Positions 56,759 through 64,000 of a stretch of 64,000 nt of DNA are shown piece by piece. The stretch lies in contig NZ_AHBZ03000015.1 of the NCBI RefSeq assembly GCF_000238375.3, forward strand, positions 124,001 to 188,000. Reading direction: 5' to 3'. Source of the stretch: Pseudoalteromonas citrea. Its GTDB lineage: Bacteria > Pseudomonadota > Gammaproteobacteria > Enterobacterales > Alteromonadaceae. The translations under genes were made by a program, and so were the position numbers. A model generated the notes under the pieces. The model had not been told where the DNA came from, did not search any database, and saw only the letters and a program-made list of their open reading frames with translations. Positions within the stretch are counted from its first letter, which is position 1. Every line of letters begins with the position of its first letter.

Positions 56759-57613
56759 CTAGGCTAATTGCCCAAACAGTGTTAATCCAGCAACGAGTGC
56801 TAAAAATAGCAATACATTACGTTTAACTAACCGCATCATACATGTCGCTTCATAGGTACACCCTGCATATTGCTGTTCAATTTGTTCAGCAGCTAAGGCG
56901 GTGGTCGTAACCAACTTACGGTTTGTGATAGAAAAATTTAACGCGTATTTAACCCAATAATGAGTACCTTTTGAAAAGTTCCCAATGATCAAATAACCAA
57001 AGCTGGTCAAACGTGCAGGTAACCAGTTTAAGCAAAATAATAACCCGTCTAACCGAGACTGGTATTGATAATGCGCCGCAGATTTTTGCTGCTCAATGGT
57101 CATATCAAAAGCAGCCCGAATAGCAGCGTATAACACCGCCCCCGGAACGCCTAACACCACAAACCAAAACATCACCGCACAATAGTGGCGAAAGTTTACC
57201 CACGCGAGCGTTTGCCCAAACCATTCACCACCTTGCTCTTGCTCTGTACGCACTTGGCCCATTTGCAAGGCATATAAAGTAGCCGCTTCACTGTCGCCTC
57301 GTGTTAGCGCATTTAAATACCCTTTATATTTTCTTCTGGGTTCATTACACCCAAAGCAAACTATTAAAATTACGATATTGAGCACAAACTGCCATAGTGC
57401 AAAGTCAGACAATTGATAAAGGTAGGCCACAGCAACAACCGGCAATAGCAAATAGCACATAAACCCAATGCCACTATTTAAGTATTTTTTTATTATTGGG
57501 TTGCCATATCCCATGTTTAAATAACGCTGTACATAATAGTCGATTTGCCAGTGTGCACTTCGAGCACCTAAGCGCTCCAGAGTTAAAGCTAAAATAATCG
57601 AGATTAGAATCAT
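56759..57613 (-). CDS. ampE: Inner-membrane protein AmpE
   Basis: AmpE is a multi-pass membrane protein encoded with AmpD; its role is unclear. The 284 residues have at least four hydrophobic helices and the family features LTLERLGARS near the start and FVVLGVPGAVLYAAIRA. It lies 14 bases after ampD, as in enterics. Confidence 0.9.
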   Translation of the reverse strand: MILISIILALTLERLGARSAHWQIDYYVQRYLNMGYGNPIIKKYLNSGIGFMCYLLLPVVAVAYLYQLSDFALWQFVLNIVILIVCFGCNEPRRKYKGYLNALTRGDSEAATLYALQMGQVRTEQEQGGEWFGQTLAWVNFRHYCAVMFWFVVLGVPGAVLYAAIRAAFDMTIEQQKSAAHYQYQSRLDGLLFCLNWLPARLTSFGYLIIGNFSKGTHYWVKYALNFSITNRKLVTTTALAAEQIEQQYAGCTYEATCMMRLVKRNVLLFLALVAGLTLFGQLA

Positions 57614-57627
57614 TACGTTGTCTCATT

Positions 57628-58167
57628 TCATTTAATCAAGTCAAAAAACCGTTGCCACTCAAATGCAGCGCCAGGATCTGTTTTTCTACCAGGTGCAATA
57701 TCACAATGACCAACTATCCTCTCGTATGTCATTGCTGGATATTCACGCATCAATTTTTTCGTAAGCCTACTCAGCGCTCTGTATTGCGCATCGGTATAGG
57801 CCGTATCATCGGTACCTTCAAGCTCAATGCCAATACTAAAGTCATTACAACGACTTCGCCCAGCAAACTCTGATACCCCAGCATGCCAAGCCCGCTTATT
57901 AAATGGCACATACTGCAATAAAGCGCCATCACGACGAATAAAGCAATGCGCTGATACTCTTAACCCATCTAAATCAACAAAGCTTGGGTGCGCATGACAA
58001 TCAATCACCCCGGTAAATAAATCATCAACATAGGATGTACCAAACTCACCAGCCGGCAGCGAAATATTGTGGATCACTAATAATGATATCTCTTCACCAT
58101 CAGGTCTGTCATCAAAAAATGTACAAGGCCTGCGCTGCGCTGTATCAGACCAGAACAACTCACTCAT
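57628..58167 (-). CDS. ampD: 1,6-anhydro-N-acetylmuramyl-L-alanine amidase AmpD
   Basis: Cytoplasmic zinc amidase that recycles cell-wall muropeptides and so keeps AmpR-controlled beta-lactamase off. From ATG 58167 the product is 179 residues. The zinc ligands sit in VIHNISLP (first His), AWHAG and the C-terminal VGHCDIAPGRKTDPG. An in-frame GTG at 58176 is the alternative start. The ampD-ampE pair is divergent from nadC, as in E. coli. Confidence 0.96.
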   Translation of the reverse strand: MSELFWSDTAQRRPCTFFDDRPDGEEISLLVIHNISLPAGEFGTSYVDDLFTGVIDCHAHPSFVDLDGLRVSAHCFIRRDGALLQYVPFNKRAWHAGVSEFAGRSRCNDFSIGIELEGTDDTAYTDAQYRALSRLTKKLMREYPAMTYERIVGHCDIAPGRKTDPGAAFEWQRFFDLIK

Positions 58168-58237
58168 AATATGCACTTTTTATTGTTTATATATTTATTT
58201 TAACCATACCAACCTTTATTTAAATGCACTACCTTGA

Positions 58238-58266
58238 TTGTGTAATAGCGCGCTACACAGTAAAAT
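58238..58266 (+). promoter_or_regulatory. Candidate nadC promoter with a palindrome in the spacer
   Basis: A -35-like TTGTGT (58238-58243) and a -10 TAAAAT (58261-58266) are 17 bases apart. The spacer contains the perfect palindrome TAGCGCGCTA (58246-58255), a place where a repressor would block polymerase. Confidence 0.45.
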
Positions 58267-58311
58267 TTGTATCAAATCAATCTGGTCAATACAACTTACA
58301 AGTGGCGTACT

Positions 58312-59169
58312 ATGCACAGCGAACTCATGACACCTGAACACATTACTTTATTAGTAAAGCAAGCACTCAACGAAGACCTCAACTTCCAATCGGCCAATGA
58401 TGGCGATATTACTGCGCAGTTAATTCCTGAATCTCAGCAAGCGAATGCATTTGTGATCACACGAGAAGACTGTGTATTTTGTGGTGAAGCGCTTGTACTC
58501 GAAGTATTCAAACAGGTCGACGCAAGCGTTAAGGTCATAATGCTGGTAAAAGACGGTGAGCAAGTAGCTGCCAACAGTAAGCTATTTACCGCAGTTGGCT
58601 CAGCACGCTCAATACTCACCGCAGAAAGAACCGCACTAAACTTTGTGCAATCGCTCAGTGGCACCGCCACCACAACCGCTCATTATGTGGCAGCATTAAA
58701 AGACAGCAACACCCGCCTCCTGGATACCAGAAAAACCATCCCCGGGCTGCGCGCTTTACAAAAGTATGCTGTAACGTGTGGCGGAGGTAAAAACCATAGA
58801 ATAGGCTTGTTTGACGCCTTTTTAATTAAAGAAAACCACATTGCCGCCTGCGGCGGTATAGCTGCGGCAGTCAACCAAGCCCGAGCAAATCACCCAAATA
58901 AGCCTGTTGAAGTCGAAGTGGAGAGCTTATCTGAATTACAGTTAGCATTAGATGCAGGTGCCGACATTATTATGCTAGACAATTTTAGCGTAGCGGATAT
59001 CAAAAGCGCTGTTTCTCTAACACAAGGCCAAGCGAAACTTGAAGTATCAGGTAATATGACCCTCGACATTCTCACAACCTATGCACAGGCAGGTGTTGAT
59101 TTTATTTCTAGTGGCGCACTTACAAAAAACTTACAAAGCATCGACCTATCAATGCGCTTCGATACTTAA
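58312..59169 (+). CDS. nadC: Nicotinate-nucleotide pyrophosphorylase
   Basis: NadC turns quinolinate and PRPP into nicotinate mononucleotide in NAD synthesis. From ATG 58312, preceded by AAGTGG, the product is 285 residues, the usual size. Visible are the N-terminal EDLNFQSANDGDITAQL, RTALNFVQSLSGTAT, DTRKTIPGLR, KYAVTCGGGKNHRIGLFDAFLIKENH and the C-terminal VEVESLSELQLAL. A TTG at 58267 would extend it by 15 residues. Confidence 0.96.
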   Translation: MHSELMTPEHITLLVKQALNEDLNFQSANDGDITAQLIPESQQANAFVITREDCVFCGEALVLEVFKQVDASVKVIMLVKDGEQVAANSKLFTAVGSARSILTAERTALNFVQSLSGTATTTAHYVAALKDSNTRLLDTRKTIPGLRALQKYAVTCGGGKNHRIGLFDAFLIKENHIAACGGIAAAVNQARANHPNKPVEVEVESLSELQLALDAGADIIMLDNFSVADIKSAVSLTQGQAKLEVSGNMTLDILTTYAQAGVDFISSGALTKNLQSIDLSMRFDT

Positions 59170-59180
59170 TCGAAATCAAA

Positions 59181-59212
59181 TAGGTGGTGATTAGACGCAA
59201 AGTCATCACCTA
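59181..59212 (+). other. Hairpin after nadC
   Basis: Arms 59181-59190 (TAGGTGGTGA) and 59203-59212 (TCATCACCTA) pair with one G-T wobble around 12 bases, 12 bases after the nadC stop. There is no T-run, so it may be a 3' end stabiliser or a poor terminator. Confidence 0.5.
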
Positions 59213-59628
59213 ATAGATTGACAAGTAGGCAAAAAAACCATCTAATACGAACAAAGAATGAGAGTGTAACAAATAATTTATCAAACCAACCACGAATCAT
59301 GATAAAGTAGTAATTATTGATTAATGTAAATGCTTTAAAACTGAAAAAGTCGTATTTTACCTTGTTACGCTCAGTAAATGTTATTAAAGTATTAGCCTGT
59401 ATTGCCCGATAATAGAGATATAATGCACCGCGGTGTTAGCAAAGTAACACAGCACTCAAAATGAAACCTTGATAATTATCATAGATTAATTTGGGGTAAA
59501 TGGTTTGATACTCTAAACTTTGTTAACAACATTGCATGCTAACGAAGGAGATTGTAGCTGGGGTAACGCGCTTAGCGACATGCTAATAATGCGGCAGCTC
59601 AAGTTATTGCAATAATTTTAATAATCAT

Positions 59629-59649
59629 CTAACTTAGAATCGAAGTTAG
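59629..59649 (+). other. Hairpin in the pilA 5' leader
   Basis: CTAACTT (59629-59635) and AAGTTAG (59643-59649) pair perfectly around seven bases, about 10 bases before the AGGAG site. A short 5' stem like this can stabilise an abundant message. Confidence 0.5.
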
Positions 59650-59674
59650 GTATACATCCTTTAGGAGACACATC

Positions 59675-60091
59675 ATGACTAAACAACAACAGGGTGGTTT
59701 TACCCTTATTGAATTAATGATTGTAGTTGCAATCATCGGTATTTTGGCAGCGGTTGCATTGCCTGCCTACGAAAACTATTCCAATCGCGCACGCTTCGCT
59801 GAAGCCGTTTTAGCGGTTACACCAAGTAAAACAGCTGTTGAATTGGCAATACAGACTAAAAGCCCTGAAAAAATAGACGACTTAAACTCTGCTGTATTAG
59901 GTATTCCTGCAGCTATCACGGCAACCACAACAGCTCATGGTGTCGCTGTGGCTAAAGGTGTAATTACTGTAACTTGGAAAAGCGATGGAAGTGCACTTGC
60001 TGGTGTGACTTACACCCTGACAGCCGGAGGCGTTAAACCTCCAGTTGCTTGGACACAAGGTGGTACTTGCTTAACAAGTGGTTTGTGTTAA
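59675..60091 (+). CDS. pilA: Type IV major pilin
   Basis: Prepilin of 138 residues with an 8-residue leader ending Gly-Gly and cleavage before [17 protein letters not shown]; Glu5 of the mature protein is present. The mature protein is 130 residues. The only two cysteines, Cys132 and the last residue Cys138, can form the C-terminal D-loop. TTTAGGAG precedes the ATG, a strong site fitting an abundant subunit. PilD, encoded 2 kb downstream, would process it. It starts the pilus cluster next to nadC, the standard location of pilA. Confidence 0.93.
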   Translation: MTKQQQGGFTLIELMIVVAIIGILAAVALPAYENYSNRARFAEAVLAVTPSKTAVELAIQTKSPEKIDDLNSAVLGIPAAITATTTAHGVAVAKGVITVTWKSDGSALAGVTYTLTAGGVKPPVAWTQGGTCLTSGLC

Positions 60092-60094
60092 TTA

Positions 60095-60550
60095 ATGCTC
60101 CGTACCTCGAAAAAGTATAGTTTTTCTGCACGTTTAGATGGCTTTACTCTAATCGAGGTACTCATTGTTGTCAGTATTATTGCACTATTAACATCAGTGG
60201 CTTTACCGCGCTACCAACTTTACTTAGATAGAGCACGGTTCTCAGAAGTGGTACTGGCAACGTCTTTATATAAAAATAGCATAGAAACAATATTCTTATC
60301 CGGTAGGACTCGAGACTTAACCGAACTAGATGGCGGAAAACTCGGTATTCCAAACAATGACTCTGATCAAGTTTTGCCTCACCGTTATATTGAAACTGCC
60401 TCTGTAACAGACGGAGTTATCAGAATTGAAAGCAATATAACGTCAAACAATCAACGTGTTACTTATATTTTAACACCCAGTGTCAGTAGTGCTGGTAACA
60501 CGCTCACTTGGCAAGTATCTGGCACGTGTAAAGATGCAGGATTATGCTGA
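60095..60550 (+). CDS. Second type IV pilin-like protein, coupled to pilA
   Basis: Prepilin of 151 residues: a 16-residue leader (MLRTSKKYSFSARLDG), then FTLIEVLIVVSIIALLTSVALP with Glu5. It shares with PilA the pattern DRARFSEVVLA after the helix, an LGIP motif, and a final Cys-x5-Cys ending the protein, so the two are tandem duplicates that have diverged strongly. The ATG comes three bases after the pilA stop with no separate ribosome site, implying coupled and lower expression. It could be a minor pilin, a tip or priming subunit, or an alternative major pilin. Confidence 0.88.
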   Translation: MLRTSKKYSFSARLDGFTLIEVLIVVSIIALLTSVALPRYQLYLDRARFSEVVLATSLYKNSIETIFLSGRTRDLTELDGGKLGIPNNDSDQVLPHRYIETASVTDGVIRIESNITSNNQRVTYILTPSVSSAGNTLTWQVSGTCKDAGLC

Positions 60551-60569
60551 TGGGTAGGTTATTAGTAAA

Positions 60570-61799
60570 ATGAATGACAAGAAAAAAGAGCCGTCGTTAG
60601 ATACATTTCAGTGGGTTGGTGTAAGCAGCAGAGGTAAGCGCTTAGAAGGCGAAATGGCTGGAACCAGTGTTGCATTGATAAAAGCACAGTTACGTAAGCA
60701 AGGTATTACCCCCTCTAAAGTAAAACGAAAGCCTAAAGCGCTTTTTGGCTTAAATAAAACACAAAAAATCACCGCAAAAGACATATCAATCACGACTCGG
60801 CAAATTGCCACCATGCTGATGGCTGGCGTGCCTTTAATTCAAGCTTTAGAGATGATCTCCTCTGGCGTAAAAAATAAAAGCCTGAGTAAATTAATTGCCA
60901 GCATTGCCGACGAAGTCAAAGCTGGGCAACCTCTTTCCCGCTCTTTGAGGGCATATCCCCGCTATTTTGATGACTTGTACTGTGATTTAATACAATCAGG
61001 GGAGCAATCTGGTGCATTGGATAAAATATTTGACCGTGTCGCGCTTTACAAAGAAAAAGCTGAAGCCTTAAAATCTAAAATTAAAAAAGCGCTTTTTTAT
61101 CCTATTGCTGTTGTTGTTGTTGCGCTAATCGTCACATCGATACTGTTAATCTTCGTTGTTCCACAATTTCAAGACATCTTTAATGGCTTTGGTGCAGAGC
61201 TACCCGCATTCACGTTAATGGTTATTGCCATCTCAGAGTTTATGCAAGAGTATTGGTGGCTGGCGGTCATACTCATTGCCGGGGGCATATATACTTACAA
61301 AGAAATGCTGCTGCGCTCTAAGGAATTACGTAACTTTAATGATAGGCTCTTACTTCAGCTCCCCGTTGTCGGTGCCATATTAAATAAAGCTGCTGTTGCA
61401 CGATATGCTAGAACCCTATCAACTACATTTGCGGCTGGTGTGCCATTAGTGGATGCATTAGATTCCGCCGCTGGCGCGTCTGGAAACGTCATATACCGAG
61501 ATGCAATCCTTGATATAAAAGGTGATGTTAGCTCAGGAAATCAAATGAATTGGGCAATGCGCAACTCAAAAGTATTCCCCGATATGGTAATACAAATGGT
61601 CGCAATTGGTGAAGAGTCTGGCGCGCTTGATAGCATGCTGGCAAAAGTTGCCAATATTTACGAGCAAGAAGTAGATGATTTAGTAGACGGATTATCTAGC
61701 TTGCTAGAGCCGCTAATCATGGCGGTATTAGGCGTATTAGTTGGTGGGCTTATTATTGCTATGTATTTACCCATATTTCAGCTTGGCGCTGTTGTTTAA
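60570..61799 (+). CDS. pilC: Type IV pilus inner-membrane platform protein PilC
   Basis: PilC is the platform on which PilB and PilT act. The 409 residues show the GspF fold twice: LIQSGEQSGALDKIFDRVALYKEK in the first half and MVAIGEESGALDSMLAKVANIYEQ in the second, with membrane helices after each (AVVVVALIVTSILLIFVVPQF and LLEPLIMAVLGVLVGGLIIAMYLP). The N-terminus carries FQWVGVSSRGKRLEGEM, as in PilC. It is 20 bases after the second pilin. Confidence 0.97.
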   Translation: MNDKKKEPSLDTFQWVGVSSRGKRLEGEMAGTSVALIKAQLRKQGITPSKVKRKPKALFGLNKTQKITAKDISITTRQIATMLMAGVPLIQALEMISSGVKNKSLSKLIASIADEVKAGQPLSRSLRAYPRYFDDLYCDLIQSGEQSGALDKIFDRVALYKEKAEALKSKIKKALFYPIAVVVVALIVTSILLIFVVPQFQDIFNGFGAELPAFTLMVIAISEFMQEYWWLAVILIAGGIYTYKEMLLRSKELRNFNDRLLLQLPVVGAILNKAAVARYARTLSTTFAAGVPLVDALDSAAGASGNVIYRDAILDIKGDVSSGNQMNWAMRNSKVFPDMVIQMVAIGEESGALDSMLAKVANIYEQEVDDLVDGLSSLLEPLIMAVLGVLVGGLIIAMYLPIFQLGAVV

Positions 61800-61853
61800 C
61801 ATCATAACTTTCATATCAAACAACCTATTAATAACAAAAACTATGAGCAATAG

Positions 61854-62738
61854 ATGCAAGATGTAATACAGCTTTTACAAAGCGAAACGTGGTTTTTTCT
61901 ACTCACTGTCGGCCTAGTCAGCCTATGTATTGGTAGCTTTTTAAATGTGGTGATTTATCGCCTACCAATAATGATGAATAACACATGGCAGTCTGAATGC
62001 CGCTTGTTACTCACAAACGAACTACCAAACAGACAAGTAGAGAATACCAAAACCTTTAACCTCTCTACCCCCCACTCAAGCTGCCCAAAATGCGGCAATG
62101 CGATAAAAGCTTGGCAAAATATTCCTGTGCTTAGCTGGTTGTTATTAAAGGGGCGTTGTTTCCATTGTAAAACATCCATTTCAGTGCGTTATCCCTTAAT
62201 TGAAATGGGCACTGCGTTGGTATCTCTATTGCTTGCGCAACACTTTGGTCCTGTGCCTATCACCATGCTTTACCTCATCATAACTTGGGCATTGATCGCA
62301 TTAATCTTTATTGATATTGATCATATGCTGTTGCCTGACCAAATTACCTTACCGTTATTATGGTTAGCATTACTGGCTAGCTGTTTCGATATGACTATCC
62401 CTCCTTCAGAGGCCATAATCGGTGCAGCAGTAGGTTATTTAAGTTTGTGGAGTGTCTATTGGCTGTTTAAACTCACAACCGGTAAAGAAGGTATGGGCTT
62501 TGGCGACTTCAAGTTACTTGCTATTTTTGGCGCGCTTTTAGGGTGGCAAGCGATCCTTACCATTGTGCTCCTCTCAAGTTTTGTTGGTGCCATTATAGGC
62601 AGCGTACAATTGGCGATTCAAGGGAAAGACAAAAGCACCCCAATTCCATTTGGCCCCTACCTCGCTATCGCAGGCTGGCTATGTATTTTGTATGGTGAAC
62701 AAATACATACTTGGTATTTTAATTTACTGGGGTATTAA
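61854..62738 (+). CDS. pilD: Prepilin peptidase/N-methyltransferase PilD
   Basis: PilD cleaves the prepilin leader and methylates the new N-terminus. The 294 residues are a bifunctional member: CPKCGNAIKAWQNIPVLSWL with two CxxC pairs (second in GRCFHCK) for the methylation domain, then the aspartyl protease residues in FIDIDHMLLPDQ and GMGFGDFKLLA. It has about eight membrane helices and abuts coaE by two bases. Confidence 0.97.
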   Translation: MQDVIQLLQSETWFFLLTVGLVSLCIGSFLNVVIYRLPIMMNNTWQSECRLLLTNELPNRQVENTKTFNLSTPHSSCPKCGNAIKAWQNIPVLSWLLLKGRCFHCKTSISVRYPLIEMGTALVSLLLAQHFGPVPITMLYLIITWALIALIFIDIDHMLLPDQITLPLLWLALLASCFDMTIPPSEAIIGAAVGYLSLWSVYWLFKLTTGKEGMGFGDFKLLAIFGALLGWQAILTIVLLSSFVGAIIGSVQLAIQGKDKSTPIPFGPYLAIAGWLCILYGEQIHTWYFNLLGY

Positions 62739-62740
62739 AA

Positions 62741-63346
62741 ATGGCACAATGGATTTTAGGGTTAACCGGTGGCATTGGTGCCGGAAAAACAGCCGTGAGT
62801 AACGCACTGGCTGACAAAGGTATTTGTATTGTTGATGCTGATGTTATCGCCCGTGAGGTTGTTGCACCTAATAGCGATGGGCTTCAAGCCATAATCGATA
62901 AATTTGGTCGTGATATGTTGCAAAGTGATGGCATGCTTAATAGAGCAGCCCTCAGAGAACTGATTTTTAGCAATGAGGCACATAAAAGCTGGTTGAACAA
63001 TTTATTGCACCCTATGATCCGTGAAACAATACTGAGTCAGCTATCTAGCGCCAACTCGAGTTATGTGGTGCTATCCGCCCCATTACTGTTTGAAAATCAG
63101 CTAGATGCACTATGCAATCACACATTGCTAGTTGATGTCAGTGAAGAAATACAAATACACAGAACCACGCAACGAGATAAGGTTAGCAGTGCACATATCA
63201 AGCAAATCATTACAGCGCAAATGCCAAGGCAAGAGAAGTGTAATAAAGCTGACAGCATATTAGATAACAGCGGCTCGCTCACACAGATGCATAGCAAGTT
63301 AGAAGTATTGCATCAGGGTTTCTTAAAACAAGCACAATCACTATAA
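62741..63346 (+). CDS. coaE: Dephospho-CoA kinase
   Basis: Phosphorylates dephospho-CoA, the last step of coenzyme A synthesis. The 201 residues start with the P-loop GLTGGIGAGKTAVSNAL, then IVDADVIAREVV, LHPMIRETI and VVLSAPLLFENQL. It is a frequent passenger in pilBCD operons, immediately after pilD. Confidence 0.96.
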   Translation: MAQWILGLTGGIGAGKTAVSNALADKGICIVDADVIAREVVAPNSDGLQAIIDKFGRDMLQSDGMLNRAALRELIFSNEAHKSWLNNLLHPMIRETILSQLSSANSSYVVLSAPLLFENQLDALCNHTLLVDVSEEIQIHRTTQRDKVSSAHIKQIITAQMPRQEKCNKADSILDNSGSLTQMHSKLEVLHQGFLKQAQSL

Positions 63347-63347
63347 A

Positions 63348-63374
63348 TACAGTGTACTAACAACGTACTCTGTA
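63348..63374. other. Inverted repeat between coaE and pilB
   Basis: TACAGTGTAC (63348-63357) and GTACTCTGTA (63365-63374) pair except at one position, around seven bases, just after the coaE stop. No T-run follows. A weak terminator or an operator for pilB are both possible. Confidence 0.4.
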
Positions 63375-63455
63375 TAAATTAATTGGTTACCCCCTAGTTT
63401 AGCAACTCATATTTTTGCTAAGCTTAACTCAGTACACGTAAGTATTAGAGGCATT

Positions 63456-64000
63456 ATGGAGCATCATTCACCGCTACTGCGTAAGTTTATTACGTTAGGT
63501 AAAGTCACCCCAGAGCAGCTTAAGCTAAAGCAAGCAGAAGCACACTCCACCGCTGAGCTCATTTGTTTGTGCACAGGCATGAGCGGTAAAGAGCTTGCTG
63601 AGCAGTGCCTTGACTTATTTAGAGTGCCACTATTTGATTTAACAGACTTCGACGTAGAGCAGCTACCCTCTGACCTGGTAAAAGAAAAGCTGATAAAACA
63701 GCATCATTTACTTCCTTTGGTAAAAAAAGGCCGCAAGCTTTACATTGCCACATCAGACCCAACCGATTATGGCGCCTTCGAAAACTTTGAATTCAGTACC
63801 GGGTTACAATGTGAAGCTGTGGTTGTCGACTATAAACAACTTGAGCAAAAAATTGATTTACTGTTTGATTCAACCGGTGGGCTATCGCTCAGTGACGAAG
63901 AATACAAAGAATTTGCCGATTTAGACATTGAAGACGCACAAAGTTCACAGCAAAAGAATGATGAAGGCGACAAAGATGATGCCCCCATCATTGTCTACAT
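63456..64000 (+). CDS. pilB: Type IV pilus extension ATPase PilB, N-terminal part
   Basis: From ATG 63456 an open frame of 181 codons runs off the window. It aligns with the PilB N-terminal domain: LLRKFITLGKVTPEQL, VKEKLIKQHHLLPLVKKGRKLYIATSDP, FSTGLQCEAVVVD, and an acidic linker leading into DDAPIIVYI, the start of the ATPase core. It is therefore PilB and not MshE or GspE as far as seen. Its position, after coaE rather than between pilA and pilC, is unusual. It is missing about 390 residues. Confidence 0.88.
   Translation, partial: MEHHSPLLRKFITLGKVTPEQLKLKQAEAHSTAELICLCTGMSGKELAEQCLDLFRVPLFDLTDFDVEQLPSDLVKEKLIKQHHLLPLVKKGRKLYIATSDPTDYGAFENFEFSTGLQCEAVVVDYKQLEQKIDLLFDSTGGLSLSDEEYKEFADLDIEDAQSSQQKNDEGDKDDAPIIVY

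Larger units (their letters stand above)
59170..59674. other. 505-base region upstream of pilA
   Basis: No credible ORF. It contains the nadC 3' hairpin, the inverted repeat GTGTTA-gcaaag-TAACAC (59433-59450), and a hairpin close to the pilA ribosome site. I checked each GG on the plus strand for a GC ten bases later and found no sigma54 -24/-12 element, although pilA in Pseudomonas is RpoN-dependent. A weak sigma70 pair, TTGCAA at 59608-59613 and TAACTT at 59631-59636 region, is not convincing. Confidence 0.6.

Noticed and set aside
59170-59674. Sigma54 promoter for pilA
   Set aside because: Every GG on the plus strand was checked for GC ten bases downstream; none fits the -24/-12 spacing.
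1-64000. CRISPR array, insertion sequence, prophage or integron
   Set aside because: No spaced direct repeats of suitable length, transposase, integrase or phage structural genes are visible; the only tandem repeats lie inside coding genes.

Overview
The window is 64 kb of chromosomal DNA from a gammaproteobacterium of the order Alteromonadales. Protein sequences, low-to-moderate GC and gene neighbourhoods most resemble Pseudoalteromonas; the genus is inferred from gene content and order, not from a search. About 60 genes are present, almost all of them core functions. I see no insertion sequence, prophage, integron or CRISPR array. Two genes are cut by the window edges: glnE at the left and pilB at the right.

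Layout. 1-6.8 kb: glnE, a tandem DUF350 membrane protein and a small unknown, then rsmE-gshB-yqgE-ruvX. 6.8-16.1 kb: the twitching ATPases pilT-pilU with an overlapping periplasmic-binding-like gene on the minus strand, divergent from yggS-proC-yggT-DUF4426-rdgB-hemW, then a DUF885 lipoprotein. 16.2-18.4 kb: an orphan sensor kinase ending in a 9-bp microsatellite, and tRNA-Leu(CAA). 18.7-28 kb: an RDD protein, lptFG, pepA-holC-valS and a FadL porin. 28-31 kb: a Cys-rich membrane protein, an HD-GYP protein and plsC-rraB. 31-36.3 kb: the ftsY-ftsE-ftsX-rpoH block, in which FtsY carries about 390 residues of tandem repeats and rpoH is preceded by a perfect CIRCE operator. 36.6-48.4 kb: rsmD, the rpsU-yqeY-dnaG-rpoD macromolecular synthesis cluster, prmA, dusB-fis, purH, an exported methyltransferase-like lipoprotein and purD. 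48.5-54 kb: a tail-anchored unknown, fau, rpiA-serA, an anchored unknown and radA. 54.2-59.2 kb: a large multi-PilZ protein, ampE-ampD and nadC. 59.7-64 kb: a type IV pilus cluster in the unusual order pilA-second pilin-pilC-pilD-coaE-pilB.

How the parts relate. Type IV pilus genes occur at two sites: retraction (pilT, pilU) near 9 kb, and subunits, platform, peptidase and extension ATPase near 60-64 kb. Two likely cyclic-di-GMP proteins, an HD-GYP phosphodiesterase and a PilZ protein with two canonical binding motifs, could connect to surface behaviour; that link is inference. Envelope biogenesis is represented by lptFG, plsC, ftsEX, ftsY and ampDE.

The observations most worth following are the perfect CIRCE element over the rpoH start region (HrcA control of the heat-shock sigma factor), the repeat-expanded FtsY, the coupled second pilin with displaced pilB, the exported SAM-methyltransferase-like lipoprotein, and the multi-PilZ protein with a perfect inverted repeat upstream. 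I did not find an obviously new multi-gene defence or mobile system.
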